A DNA stretch of 64,000 nt, from assembly GCA_002914805.1 (NCBI GenBank), contig JXTB01000041.1, positions 917,240 to 981,239 on the forward strand. Direction: 5' to 3'. The notes under the pieces are model-generated. The model did no database searches and was not told the origin of the DNA. It worked only from the letters and a program-made list of their open reading frames with translations. The translations under genes were made by a program, and so were the position numbers. Shown here in pieces: positions 1 through 10,752 of this stretch (its first letter is position 1; the number at the start of each line of letters is the position of its first letter). The DNA is from Parasponia andersonii (taxonomy: Eukaryota; Streptophyta; Magnoliopsida; Rosales; Cannabaceae).

Positions 1-77
1 CTTCCATGAAAACTGGAAGTCAACAGTTTGAGTCATAACTCATAACATATCAAATTTAACAAGAGGTGCACTAGTAC

Positions 78-188
78 CTGAAGACTATCCGAAAAGAGCA
101 AGCTCTGATGCATAGAAACCTCATCAAAATTGGATGCTTCTCGAGGAATGGGCTGAGTAGTTGTTGCCATGATGCCCATGAACTGCAT
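78..188 (-). CDS. ABIL: ABI-like (ABIL) WAVE-complex subunit, first coding exon, partial
   Basis: This is the N-terminal coding exon of an Abl-interactor-like protein, a subunit of the SCAR/WAVE complex that activates ARP2/3 actin nucleation. On the minus strand the sequence reads MATTTQPIPREASNFDEVS, then MHQSLLFSDSLQ, and then meets a GT donor (complement of 76-77) in phase 0. The DEVSM-x-QS-x-LFSDSL block is the conserved start of plant ABIL2/ABIL3-type proteins, which continues with the 'KDLKNLR' region beyond the left edge. There are three in-frame ATGs, at 188, 179 and 170. The one at 170 (MATTTQ) best fits family N-termini; the span given starts at the first. A CAG acceptor lies at 211-213, so an upstream 5' UTR intron is likely. 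The rest of the gene is outside the window. The family call is fairly sure; the paralogue is not. Confidence 0.75.
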
Positions 189-3100
189 AATGCTAAGTAA
201 GAATTATCTCCTGCAAAATTTCAGATTATCAACTTCAAAACCATCAAAGAAGAGAATGAGGGGATCAAACGAGTGAAAATAGCATTAGCCTTGCGAATGA
301 AGTTCTTTAACCTCAAAAATTAAAGCCTTTTCTTCTATTTAAAACTTAAACTCAGAGACTCATGAAAAGTATATGAGAAATCCGAACTAAACAGCCACCA
401 TGCGTGTCTGCGTGGTGTGTGGCGATATAAGAGTTCTCCTTTAAAAGATAATAATAAAAATACCAAAAACCGCTATTTTGGGAGGCTTTTCTATGCTATT
501 TTATGCAGAAATAGGAAAATAAGCAACAAAGAACAGGTAGTGCTAGCCACGTTTCTGCTACAATACCAGGCATCAACATATTAATAATTAAAAATAGAAA
601 ACCATTGTTAATTGTTATTCCAAACTTCTGTAACCACTGCATAAAAAGAGCGTTTTGTCTGAATCTTCACTAATACTCAAAATTGTAAACAAATTGGAAG
701 AAACCCGCATAAAGTAAATAACACCCCAATCCTTAAAAACATCAAAAGCTGTCAAATTTAAATGCCCTCTTTTTGATTGCCAAAATAAACGAATGGGAAT
801 TTCTTTCCTTCCCATAAAGACAATTGAGGAAAATGAAAAGCCATTCTTATGTCCTACATGTTTGTTCGTTTATTCAAAAGTTAAAAAACTACTCCCACTT
901 CAACTAAACAAAATGAAAGTCAGTCACATTGCCTCACTTGGCAAGCTATATTCTTTTCTCAGTAACATTTTTTTCTCGTCTTTTCCCGCACGGTTTCTCG
1001 TCAACCAAACAGACATAATAAAAATCCCAACTGGGTTCAAGGGCAAAAGAATCAAAATTTTCCGAACCTGGTATTTTCTCTTGCCACTTCTCGTTATGTA
1101 ACTGGAAAGAAGGCCAAGAGCAACATAACCCACATCCCAGTTCTTATTCTGGAGCATGAAATTTGAAACCCAAATGGCTATGGTGAGCCAAATAACACAT
1201 AAATAGGCCACTACTGTGATGGTGACTAATGCTGTTTTAGTATGAAATTTTGACTAAACAAAGGAAGAAAAAACAAACAAGCAAACAAAAACAACCCTAG
1301 TAATGAGTCTATGGTTCGGAATATACTTTAACGCTCGCAAAGTGAGAGAAAGGAGGAACAAGAACGACCATTAAAATCCTGGGCATAGTCAAGGGAATCC
1401 TGGGCATTGTGTTTGTGTATTTATTCTTAGTAGGAGGGCAAAAAGTTTGTACCTCTAAAAATCAAAAGGCACAGCTTAAAAAAATGGGAGAAAAAAGAAA
1501 GAAAAGAAAAAGAAAAATGTCCATCACTGCCCAAGTGCGAGTTTCCTCGCATCTTTGCCAATTTATGTGGGACCCACTTCCTTATTTTCTTGTTTGATGG
1601 GGTCGCATCGCGTCCTATGCTCTCCAGATTAGTCGATAATGGTAAATTTTTATTTTATTTTTTTAAGTTTTGTGTTCTTCAAACACTTTGATCAGTTCTT
1701 TTATTGGGTCTCTTTCTCTCTCTAGTCTCTCTCCACTTGGAACGCAGAGGTGGACTATGATGGTTTGTCTTGACTGTTGCTTATAATTAGTGGCTCTCCC
1801 CCACTTGGGTACCACTTCTCCCAAAAAAAAAAAAAAAAGAACAAAAGCATTTGCTCTGATGTTAGGATCTTTTTGCTTTTAGGATAATGTTTTTCATTTC
1901 CCTAATGGATAAACCTTTTTTCTTATCACATAGCTTCTTGTACACCTATAATTGTATACTCTATTTGAACATAAGTTGTCATCTATATTGGAACTTATTT
2001 TGGTACCCAAAACTGTGGTCACACTTTGGCACTTGTTATTTTGGGGAGAGGAAAATGATATAGTGTTTAATGGGTTTTCATTTGAACTGATGGCTTTAAT
2101 GACCCAATAACTACAGTAAAATGGCATTTTTTTTAAAAAAAAATTTGATGGAATGGTATTTTTACAGAAAAAAAAAATACAAGATTGAGCCATTAAAATG
2201 TATCGTGTCAGACTCTTCGCGTCCTTGGAAGGCACGCGAGGCTGGTACAACGGTGGTACTTTCTGAGCTCCGCCCTTCAATCCTACGCGCCAATCCAAGG
2301 AGTGTCATGCAATAAAACAATATCTTCCCATCAAAAAGTGCCTAGTACTAAAATATATTGTGTAATGGTTTATACTCTATAATGCCATATGTAATTGTTC
2401 TTCTTTTGTTTTTTCCTCCTCTAATCTGGAAAAAATTCACTACTAATTATCATGTACCTGCTCGACATCAATGGGTTAGTTTTTTCTTATTTTTCTTTTT
2501 ATATAAAGTTCGTAGTAGAATGACTTCTTATCAAACATTAACAATTCTAAGAATATATAACAATTCTTGATATGTAATTGTCCGATTACATTGCCGATTG
2601 TTGTGATCACAAACATTAGTAATTCGCATTGAACCTGTGGTTATAATTAGTGTGTGCAAAAATTACCAAAAAACTTGATTCGTTCGTCTAACCTAACAAA
2701 AGTCGCCCAATATTTCTCTGGCCGAAAAAACAAAAAATTTAAGATTCAAACTAAACCGAATTACTTTCTTTCAGTTATGAGTTACACATTATCCGAACTT
2801 GAAATCTTAATTAAAATAATAATAAAATAGTTGCATTTAAATATGTATTATACTTAATTAGTCTAAAAATAGTCCAAATTATAACTAATACAATTAAAAG
2901 CCCTTAAAATATCATCGGCTTAAATAATATTTCTACTCTTAAGCACGTAGGCCCAATGTTGTCAAACACAAATCAGATATAACCCATTTGAAAATTCGAA
3001 CTCAAAAAAGAAAAAAAGAGGGGAAGAAATTCAATAGAGTCAATTTCGATTCTCATTTCCCTCAAACCCAAACCCAAAAACTCGCTCAACTTGCACCTCC

Positions 3101-3449
3101 AATAGTTCGCATTGGATTTGTGGGCGGATGGAGAGAAGTGGAAAGAGAGGTAAAATCTTCTGTTTAGCAAAAAAGAATCGTGAGAGTGAGAGGAGAAGTG
3201 GAATAATTATAAATCTTATTAGGCTCATTATTTAAGATTATTAGATAGATTTGAGCTCTTCTTACTCATTTTTATACAATGAAAAAATTCTGCTCTTAAA
3301 AAATGATAAAAAGGATAACATGAGAATATTATAAATAAAGAGTTCTTTGTGGTTCCAATTGAAATCCACCTTGTACCAAACAATTGAAGCAATTGTCACT
3401 CTCATTTCCCTTGTTCGTATTTCCTTCATTAATCTGAAAATTAAAAAAC
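189..3449. other. ABIL 5' leader/intron and intergenic DNA
   Basis: No supportable coding sequence on either strand; the short ORFs here show no family features. The part up to about 1.8 kb probably holds the upstream 5' UTR exon(s) and promoter of the minus-strand ABIL gene, including the CT-rich tract at 1707-1732 and a moderately GC-rich patch at 1530-1625. I could not fix the UTR donor. AT-rich sequence with homopolymer runs follows up to the assembly gap. Confidence 0.4.
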
Positions 3450-3722
3450 NNNNNNNNNNNNNNNNNNNNNNNNNNNNNNNNNNNNNNNNNNNNNNNNNNN
3501 NNNNNNNNNNNNNNNNNNNNNNNNNNNNNNNNNNNNNNNNNNNNNNNNNNNNNNNNNNNNNNNNNNNNNNNNNNNNNNNNNNNNNNNNNNNNNNNNNNNN
3601 NNNNNNNNNNNNNNNNNNNNNNNNNNNNNNNNNNNNNNNNNNNNNNNNNNNNNNNNNNNNNNNNNNNNNNNNNNNNNNNNNNNNNNNNNNNNNNNNNNNN
3701 NNNNNNNNNNNNNNNNNNNNNN
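3450..3722. other. Assembly gap (273 N)
   Basis: A run of unknown bases, flanked on the right by a T homopolymer (3723-3740). ORFs that appear to cross it are artefacts of translating N. Confidence 0.99.
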
Positions 3723-3900
3723 TTTTTTTTTTTTTTTTTTGACAATTATACTTATTTTTTAAAAAAATATTACCAAATTTATGACCTCTCAAAAATAATA
3801 AAATTTTTGTATGTCTTTTTTAGGGCAATTTTATAAATACTTTAGAACCTAAAAAATGCGATAGTATTTTAGTAAATAAACCTTTTTTTTACAAGAAATA

Positions 3901-4410
3901 TTGTGGTTTTATTTCTTATTAGCAGAATATTCTATACGTAAATAAATCACGTGAAATTACAAAAATTTATTGAAAATCAATTTAGTTTCCTTTAGCATAA
4001 TGTGATGTACATAAGTAAGTTACATAAAATCACGAATATTTCTTATAAATCATCGTGGTTTCTTTTTTGTAAAGAATTATGTAACTAAATAAATTGTAAG
4101 AAACCGCGAATGTTTATTTAAAATCATAATTTTTTTTTTTTTTTTTACAAAATGCTATATAGTTAAGTAACTTGTAGGAAACTATTAAGGTTTTCTATAA
4201 ATCATTATAGTTTCCTTCAGTATAATACTATGTAGCGAAGTAAATCACATGAAATCAATAAGGTTTTTAGAAAATTATTGTGGTTTCTATTTTATATAAT
4301 ACTCTGTAAATAAATAAATCATAGGAAACTACGAAAATTTTATAGAAATTATTATAGTTTTTTTTTCAAATTACATGAAATAATTAAAGTTTCCTATAAA
4401 CCGCTGAACA
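3901..4410. repeat. Degenerate tandem array, ~75-bp unit, about 7 copies
   Basis: Units start at about 3901, 3981, 4053, 4126, 4204, 4278 and 4352 (spacing 72-80 bp). Each unit opens with a TTGTGGTTTC-like block, passes through an ATAATACTNTGTAA-TAAATAAATCA-like middle, and then has a complementary GAAACTACGAA-like block followed by TTTATAAATCA. The opening and closing blocks are inverted with respect to each other, so each unit could fold as a hairpin. Copies have diverged strongly and unit 4 carries a poly-T expansion. No ORF. Confidence 0.75.
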
Positions 4411-4876
4411 ATGATACTAGAGAATATGATCTAGTTCTCAAGTTAAGTAATTATATTTTTGAAGTAAAAGCAACGTAAATATATATTAGTTACTAGTTAT
4501 AAGAAACCTATTTAGTTTTTGGATTTTAACAATCGGTTTCTAATAACCTATTAAGTTTTTAGTAATCAATAATTAAATTAATCAAAATAGTTATGCTGTT
4601 TATGATAAAAACTAACTTAGATTTCAAAAAGCAATCAACTAAATAATTATGATGTTTACGGTAGAACCAATATATTTATTAGTTTTTAATAACTAATTTA
4701 GTTTTTAGTTTCCAAAAATTAATTAGCTTATGGTAATTGATAATTGGTTTTAAAAGTGATCAATTAAAAGATTAGAATGGTAGAAAAAAACTCCAAAATT
4801 TTATTTTGCAATGCAGCTCTATAATATACCAACTCAAAATAGATTAAGGATTAAGATATATATATATATATATATA
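4411..4876. other. AT-rich intergenic, no gene seen
   Basis: Contains many short CTAATTTAGTTTTTAG-like words and ends in a (TA)n run at 4857-4878. Nothing coding. Confidence 0.4.
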
Positions 4877-5120
4877 TAGGTTGCCAATCCAATAGGTATT
4901 TTTTTTCTTTACCTATGGATAAGTATTTTTTTTTAGCCGTTAGATCACCATCTAATAATGATCCAACGGCTATAATAAAGTGCATAAAAAGACGTGCATC
5001 ATTAATACTCTTTCTCTCTCTTATTTTTTACAATAAAAAAATATGCATGCTAAATTTTCATTGGCCAAATTGATACCTATGCATAGGTAAAAAAAAAAAA
5101 ATTCCTACTGGATTGGTGCC

Positions 5121-5122
<2 letters not shown>
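4877..5122. mobile_element. MITE-like element with ~55-bp terminal inverted repeats
   Basis: The left end TAGGTTGCCAATCCAATAGG matches the reverse complement of the right end (TAGGCACCAATCCAGTAGGA). The match continues through a poly-T/A stretch into ACCTATGGATAAGTAT on the left, against ACCTATGCATAGGTAT on the complement of the right. A second inverted pair, AGCCGTTAGATCA / TGATCCAACGGCT (4936-4972), lies inside. Total length is ~246 bp with no coding capacity. Both ends sit in (TA)n tracts, so any TA target duplication cannot be separated from the microsatellite. The size and long TIRs fit a MITE; the superfamily is not determined. Confidence 0.7.
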
Positions 5123-5159
<37 letters not shown>

Positions 5160-6540
5160 GAGCAAGAAAAGAAAAGAAGAAAAAAAGAAGCTAGGAATAG
5201 AACCCATGAAGGTAAGGTGAATAGAATGTAAGGTTAGTTTTGTACATTTTTATAATTATAAATATGGTTTTTTAAAAAGATTATTCACAAAAATGTCACT
5301 ACATCTTATTTGTTCCTTATAATTTAAAAGTGGTAATTTTCTAATAGAGTCCGTACAAGAATAAATCTTTTGGATAGGGCCATAATTTTAGTAATATTGG
5401 CCTAAAAATTGTAGCCTATATATTTTTCCATTTTTTAAAAAAGAGAAAACTATGTGTGCGGCCAATTTTTTAAATTGGTTTAAGTAGATGTTCATGTTTT
5501 AAAATTTATAGGTAAATATAGATTTATTTTAAAATTTCAATTGTGGAATATGTTGTATTTCTATTTTTGCTATTAAGTGAGTTATACATTTAGTTATAAA
5601 CATTTGAGATTTGTCATATACTGAGTTTTAGGCTAAAAAATTGTCAAATAGTTAATTAAACGCTCAATTCTAAATGAACAAAAGCAACAAATAAAAGAAA
5701 TTTACACTTATTATCCTTTTTGTCAATATATTTCATAAATACCTGTTTTTATTTATTTCAGAAATACTCAATTTTTAATTTTACAATTCATTTGTAAAAT
5801 ATGCGTGGTATATATTTACAATACTAACTTTCGGTTTCACTAGCTTCTTAAAGTTGTAATGTAGGTTAATTCCATAATCCCACGAGGAAATTTGATTTAT
5901 TGTGGTAATTTTTCTAAAAAATTGAGAAATCCAGGATATTGAAATTTTAGAAAAGTCTCCGATTTTAATTAGAAATATACAATTTAAAAACTGATCTAAA
6001 AAAATACTGAAAAGTGGTATCTTGCTAAATATTTATTTAAAGTGTTATATGTCGAAATAAACTTTAAGAAGTGTTAGTTTTTAAAATCATTCCGGGATTT
6101 TAACCCCATCCGGGATTTTTTAATTTTTGGTACTTTGGGCCTGAGATTTTGTAAGAAGCCCTAATTTGTATGCGCAAAGTGATATTTAGAGCATAAAATA
6201 AAACTTGGTACTTTTGATTTAAGCTCATTCAAAAGTGGCAACCAACTAAGTAAAAGATTAAAAACGAAAATAAACTGATAGAGCCACTATATATCTGCTG
6301 TTTTTTCAAACACAAACTAACAACAAAGAAAAAGTTGCACCATAAAAAATTAGTTATTACTCTAAAAGGAAAGTGACATCACTATGAGCATTTGGGCTCA
6401 AAATGAATTTTTATTGACTCATTTTAAAAAATAGTTTATTAAAATTAGTTTAAGGGTTAAGTAGGCAATTACCACTTTTTACAAATGTTTAACTAAATTT
6501 ACTACAACCATTAGATTTTACCACTTTTGGGAGGGAATTA
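5123..6540. other. AT-rich intergenic, no gene seen
   Basis: Begins with a (TA)n/(GA)n microsatellite (5121-5158). The rest is AT-rich sequence without ORFs of note or recognisable element ends. Confidence 0.4.
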
Positions 6541-6815
6541 GTCAAGAATTCATCAAAAAATGTGTAAAAAAATCCATTAAGAATTTGTCAAGATCATTAC
6601 CGATGTTAAGAATTTTTTAAGAATCTATCAAGATTGTCAAGAATCCATCAAGAATTCATCAAGAACTCGTCAAGATCGCTACTGATATAAAAAATCTATC
6701 AAGAATCCGTTAAGAACGTTAAGAATATGTCAACAGATCATCAAGAATTCGTTAAGTTCTTTGCTAATGTCAAAAATCATTCATGAATCTGTTAAGATTA
6801 TCAATAATTAATTTT
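6541..6815. repeat. Degenerate 12-bp-type minisatellite (TCAAGAATCCAT-like)
   Basis: The word TCAAGAATCCATCAAGAATT and close variants (GTTAAGAATCTG, TCAAGAACTCG, TCAAGATCGCT) recur about 15 to 20 times through this stretch, with two longer internal echoes around GATCGCTACTGATAT and GATCATTACCGATGT. This is short-unit slippage with strong decay. No sustained ORF. Confidence 0.6.
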
Positions 6816-7127
6816 TAAAAAAATGGTATGGTGGTAAATTTAATTAATATAGAAAAAAAAAGTGGTGTATAACTAGTTTATTCAATATTTTGTGAACTCG
6901 TTTTTCTGAACTTTTATGAGTCATCATAAGAGTTTTGAAGTACAAAAAAAAGATTAAAAAAAAAGGTTACGAATTTTTTTTACTAGTCCTAAAAAATTCA
7001 TTATGAATAAGAGTCATTAGAAAGTCATTTCGGCTGCCTAGCCCGGGCCATTTCTCTTCTCCTAAGTGAAGGCCCCAAACTCTAATATCGGGCAAAACTT
7101 TCTTGGCACATTGGGGAAATTAAGCTC

Positions 7128-7426
7128 CATAGCAGTTTCTAAGTATTGTTTTTTTACTTTTAGCGGTTTTCGTAAATGTTTTTCGTCTATAGCAGTTTTT
7201 TGTTACAACGTCCAAAATACACCCCTAATTTTTGTCTATTTGGTTGATTTTGTTTACAAAACCTAATCCAATAAGTTAAAAGACTAATCTAAACTAGTTA
7301 CACTTATATGGTTGAGTTTAAAAACAAGGTTATTTTTCTGGAAGAAAATTACTAAAACTGCTATGTTTGTAAAAGTAAAACAAAATCGGATAAAATCGTA
7401 AAAAAAAACCTTGGGAACTGCTATAT
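7128..7426. mobile_element. Short inverted-repeat (MITE-like) element
   Basis: The left arm at 7128-7153 (CATAGCAGTTTCTAAG followed by a T tract and AC) is mirrored by 7399-7426, whose complement reads TATAGCAGTTCCCAAGG plus a T tract and AC. A second copy of the TATAGCAGTTTT core at 7190-7201 is mirrored by AAAACTGCTATG at 7355-7366, so the arms are nested. About 300 bp, non-coding. The outer limits may lie further out (about 7060-7450). Confidence 0.55.
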
Positions 7427-8527
7427 ATGAAGAAAGAACCCCTGCATTTGTCTGTAAGGCCCAAATCCAAACAAAGATAATGACACCTTTGTAAACAAAA
7501 TTACACTTATACCACTTTTCAGAATTTATACTGAATGGAAAGGCCCTATTAAGTTTTTATGTAGACATTCTAGAAGCCAGTGCATTAATGGTTTAAACTG
7601 CGCCTCCACCTTGAAATAGGGAAAGGAGACCACGTCTCAGTCACGTAATTGGGCCATTTTGAGGTAATGACGGCTCCCTCTAGTAATTGGTGATCTTAAC
7701 TCCCTAAGTAATCACGTACGTACTCATTAAATCCTGCATGCCATATTAAATCAAAAGATAAAGATGGAATGTATCATAATCTCGATTAACTCCTCATTAT
7801 GTGAATTGATTCATTTAACCTCGTTAATCGTTCTGTAACTTACTCTCGTTTAATTCCCTCTTTTGGTATTTGCATATATATTCTCATGTTTCACACTGTA
7901 TATTTTTATGTATGATAATAAATGTAAATCTTCAATATTCAGGGGAAATTCAAGGAAATCATAATTTAGAAAATAGTAGTACTATTACAACTACTCACTC
8001 TAATCACGGTCTTTCTTTTCTTTTTTCGTAATATCATTTATAAGAAAATGCATTATACCAATCACAAAATAATGTTAATTACCAAATTAGTTGATTGAAC
8101 AAAAAAAGGATAAGAATTGGTACTCGCAGTATTATTCTTCATGTCGTTTTTTTATTTATTTGTTTTCAAGATTTATTTATAGTTAGAAAGGGAATGCATG
8201 TTCATGGATTGTAATTTTCAATAGACTTTGTATTAATAATTAGAAACATTTAATGCAAATACTAAGCCCCTATTTTTGATTGGCAATCGTTATATATAAC
8301 CAATTACATACATTAGAGCATTTATTAAGTAGATAATTGCACACACATTGTAACTCCCAAAGATGGTACGTACACGAATATCTAATCCATAAAATCTATT
8401 CTCCAATTCCCAATTTGTATATTCCGGTATTACCCTCCTCTATTTTCTGTTTACTTTATTAACTTTTCCAATACTTTCCCTCTTTGATCAGTAGTCACTC
8501 TCCTTTGATCATTCCCAATTTTGTGAA
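7427..8527. other. Intergenic; upstream region of the RKD gene
   Basis: AT-rich and without ORFs. The RKD promoter should lie in its right part, but no core element stands out beyond generic TATA-like sequence. Confidence 0.4.
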
Positions 8528-9999
8528 ATGGAGTACTCTGCTCAACTTATCGTTCCGAAGATTGAAAACCCACATGGATTTGACTGGCTTTTCCATGAAA
8601 ACCCATCTGAAAAGTAAGTTAGTCATATTCAACCTTTGCTAAATATTGCTTTTCTTTTATATTGTCATGTGTGCTTTGCTTTAAGCCTTTTACGTTTCTT
8701 AGAGACCCATTTGTGTTATTTCCTTTTACATATACTACTGTTCAAGATTTTGTTCGAAATGGGCATAAATAAATCTTTCATCTCCCTCTCTCTCTCTCTC
8801 TCTCTATATATATATTATAATAATAATAATAATAATAATGTTTATCTTTTCTAGTACTTGATTATTGGATTTTTCTTTTCAGTACTTGAACTCTTTTGGG
8901 TTTTATTTTTCTTGCAGCTTACTACCAGATTTTCCACCAGTTCAGACATTCTTTGAGGCCAATTATCCACTGCCATTTTCATGCCTCTATGACCAACTTC
9001 CTAGCATTGACTTCCAAAATTTTGAAGATATTGATGGTGGGTTTTTCTTTGACAATGCTTTTTCATATTGTGAAGACCCCATGGTTGATGAAAAGCCTAA
9101 GACCAGTTTGGTCACTTCTTTTAGTCACAACAATAAAAACTCGACAAGTGATCAAATTGGGTTCGAAGTTTCGATGTTGATTGAAAGCGAAATATTTGGA
9201 AGTTCGGAGAAGAATGAAGAGGAAACAAGGTCATGTGGTAGAAAGAAAAAGAAAGTTGTTGAGCTTGAATTGGATGATATACAAAAGTACTTTGATGTAC
9301 CAATCAAAGAAGCGGCTAAGGAGTTAAGAGTGGGAGTGACGAGATTAAAGAAGAGGTGCAGAGAACTTAACATAATGAGGTGGCCTCACAGGAAGCTTAA
9401 GAGCTTGAAATATCTCTTAAACAATGTCAAGGTTCGTAAACAATGTCAAAGAGTCAAATTATCCAATAGAAAACTTGGCATATATATATATATATATACA
9501 CGTTTGGTTATACAATTAAGGCTATCTTTTTACTTATCCTTAATGGATGATAATGGGATTGAAAATGAGAATAAGGGAATTATTTCCCTTTCTTTTTCAT
9601 TCGTGTATTTGTTTACATATGTAGGAAACATATTTTGGTGAACTCCTCGAGTACTTAGTTTAATATTTGGGAAGAAACTCAAGTTATGATTCCTTCTCAT
9701 ACCTATTTAAACATTTTTCCTTTACGATAATCTTATACGGATCTGGTAACATGCATGCGATAATTGTTACAGGTATTGTTTTCTTTTTAGAGTAAGTAGT
9801 CTAATATTAATTAATTAGTTTTTGGAAAATGCAGAAAATGGGTTTGAATAGTAATGAGATAATGATGTTGGAAGAGCAACAAAGGCTTCTAGAGGTGGCA
9901 CCTGATATGGACCTGACTGAGAGAGCCAAAAAGCTGAGGCAGGCTTGTTTTAAAGCTAACTACAAGAGTAAGAGGTCTCTAGAAGCTGCTCGTGGTTGA
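8528..9999 (+). CDS. RKD: RKD-type RWP-RK transcription factor
   Basis: A plant RKD protein: a nuclear DNA-binding regulator, with known members acting in egg cells and early embryos. Exons reconstructed by hand are 8528-8613, 8918-9431 and 9835-9999, with GT-AG introns of 304 and 403 bp, giving 254 residues, the usual RKD size. The N-terminus contains the motif [13 protein letters not shown]. After a basic stretch (GRKKKK) the RWP-RK domain spans roughly residues 144-195, with [11 protein letters not shown], the [10 protein letters not shown] helix and the signature RWPHRK at 183-188. The last exon adds a short charged helix ([11 protein letters not shown]). The first intron holds TC, TA and TAA microsatellites (8786-8840). 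A continuous ORF from 8865 runs over intron 1 sequence and past the donor, and is not the real protein. No frame damage seen. The family is sure; which RKD subgroup is not. Confidence 0.88.
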
Positions 10000-10410
10000 C
10001 TTCATTGCTTGAATTTTCTATTAGCTAGGATTAGATTGTTGAAACCAAACAGGAGACAATTAATTAATCTTCTTATAGACTATATGCAGCTGTTCTTGTA
10101 TGCATGAATCATATATAGTACAAGAGTCTAGATTCTTAAATAGATAGAGATTTTAAGCAATTTTACCTTGTAACTGTTTTTGATGCCAAATTAATGGTAG
10201 TTTTTAGATACTTTATTCTGTCTTATTTGAATTATTTAATGTTTCTAAAGTCCTTTTCTTCCTTTTGAGCCACATGCTTCTGCCTGACGAAATTTACTAC
10301 ACACTGAAAACTGTTCAGCTGCCAATTAGCAGGAGTCGGTTTATTTTGAATAGGTATACCAAAAATATAAAAATAAAAAAACTCAATATTCTATGATCTT
10401 AACCTTGCAT

Positions 10411-10452
<42 letters not shown>

Positions 10453-10752
10453 AATTATCGTGAAGAGACTGAAGTAGTTGGTTCTATAAATCTTGAAAAG
10501 TCCATATATAGGACTGGAACAATAATTTGGTGGAACCCATTACATAATTAATAGTGGTTGATTATGAAGTGACAACATATGCAAATTAACTTCTCTGATG
10601 ATCACTAATATTAGAATAAATAATTTCCAGCTATACAAATATATCTATATATATATAGAGAGAGAGAAAAAAAAAAAGTTCAACTAGTGGAAAGTAGAAC
10701 GCCAGAAGTCAATGATAGCACGATCAAGTAGATCGAACAGGGACATTAAACA
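10000..10752. other. Convergent 3' region between RKD and the MEE47-like gene
   Basis: No coding sequence. Contains a (TA)n microsatellite at about 10411-10449 and a TA/GA tract at 10641-10667. Confidence 0.5.

Noticed and set aside
3262-3792. Three ORFs crossing the N run
   Set aside because: They exist only because N codons are translated as X; the flanks are homopolymer-rich and non-coding.
7066-7266. 66-residue ORF
   Set aside because: Lies across the inverted-repeat element at 7128-7426 and has no protein-like features.
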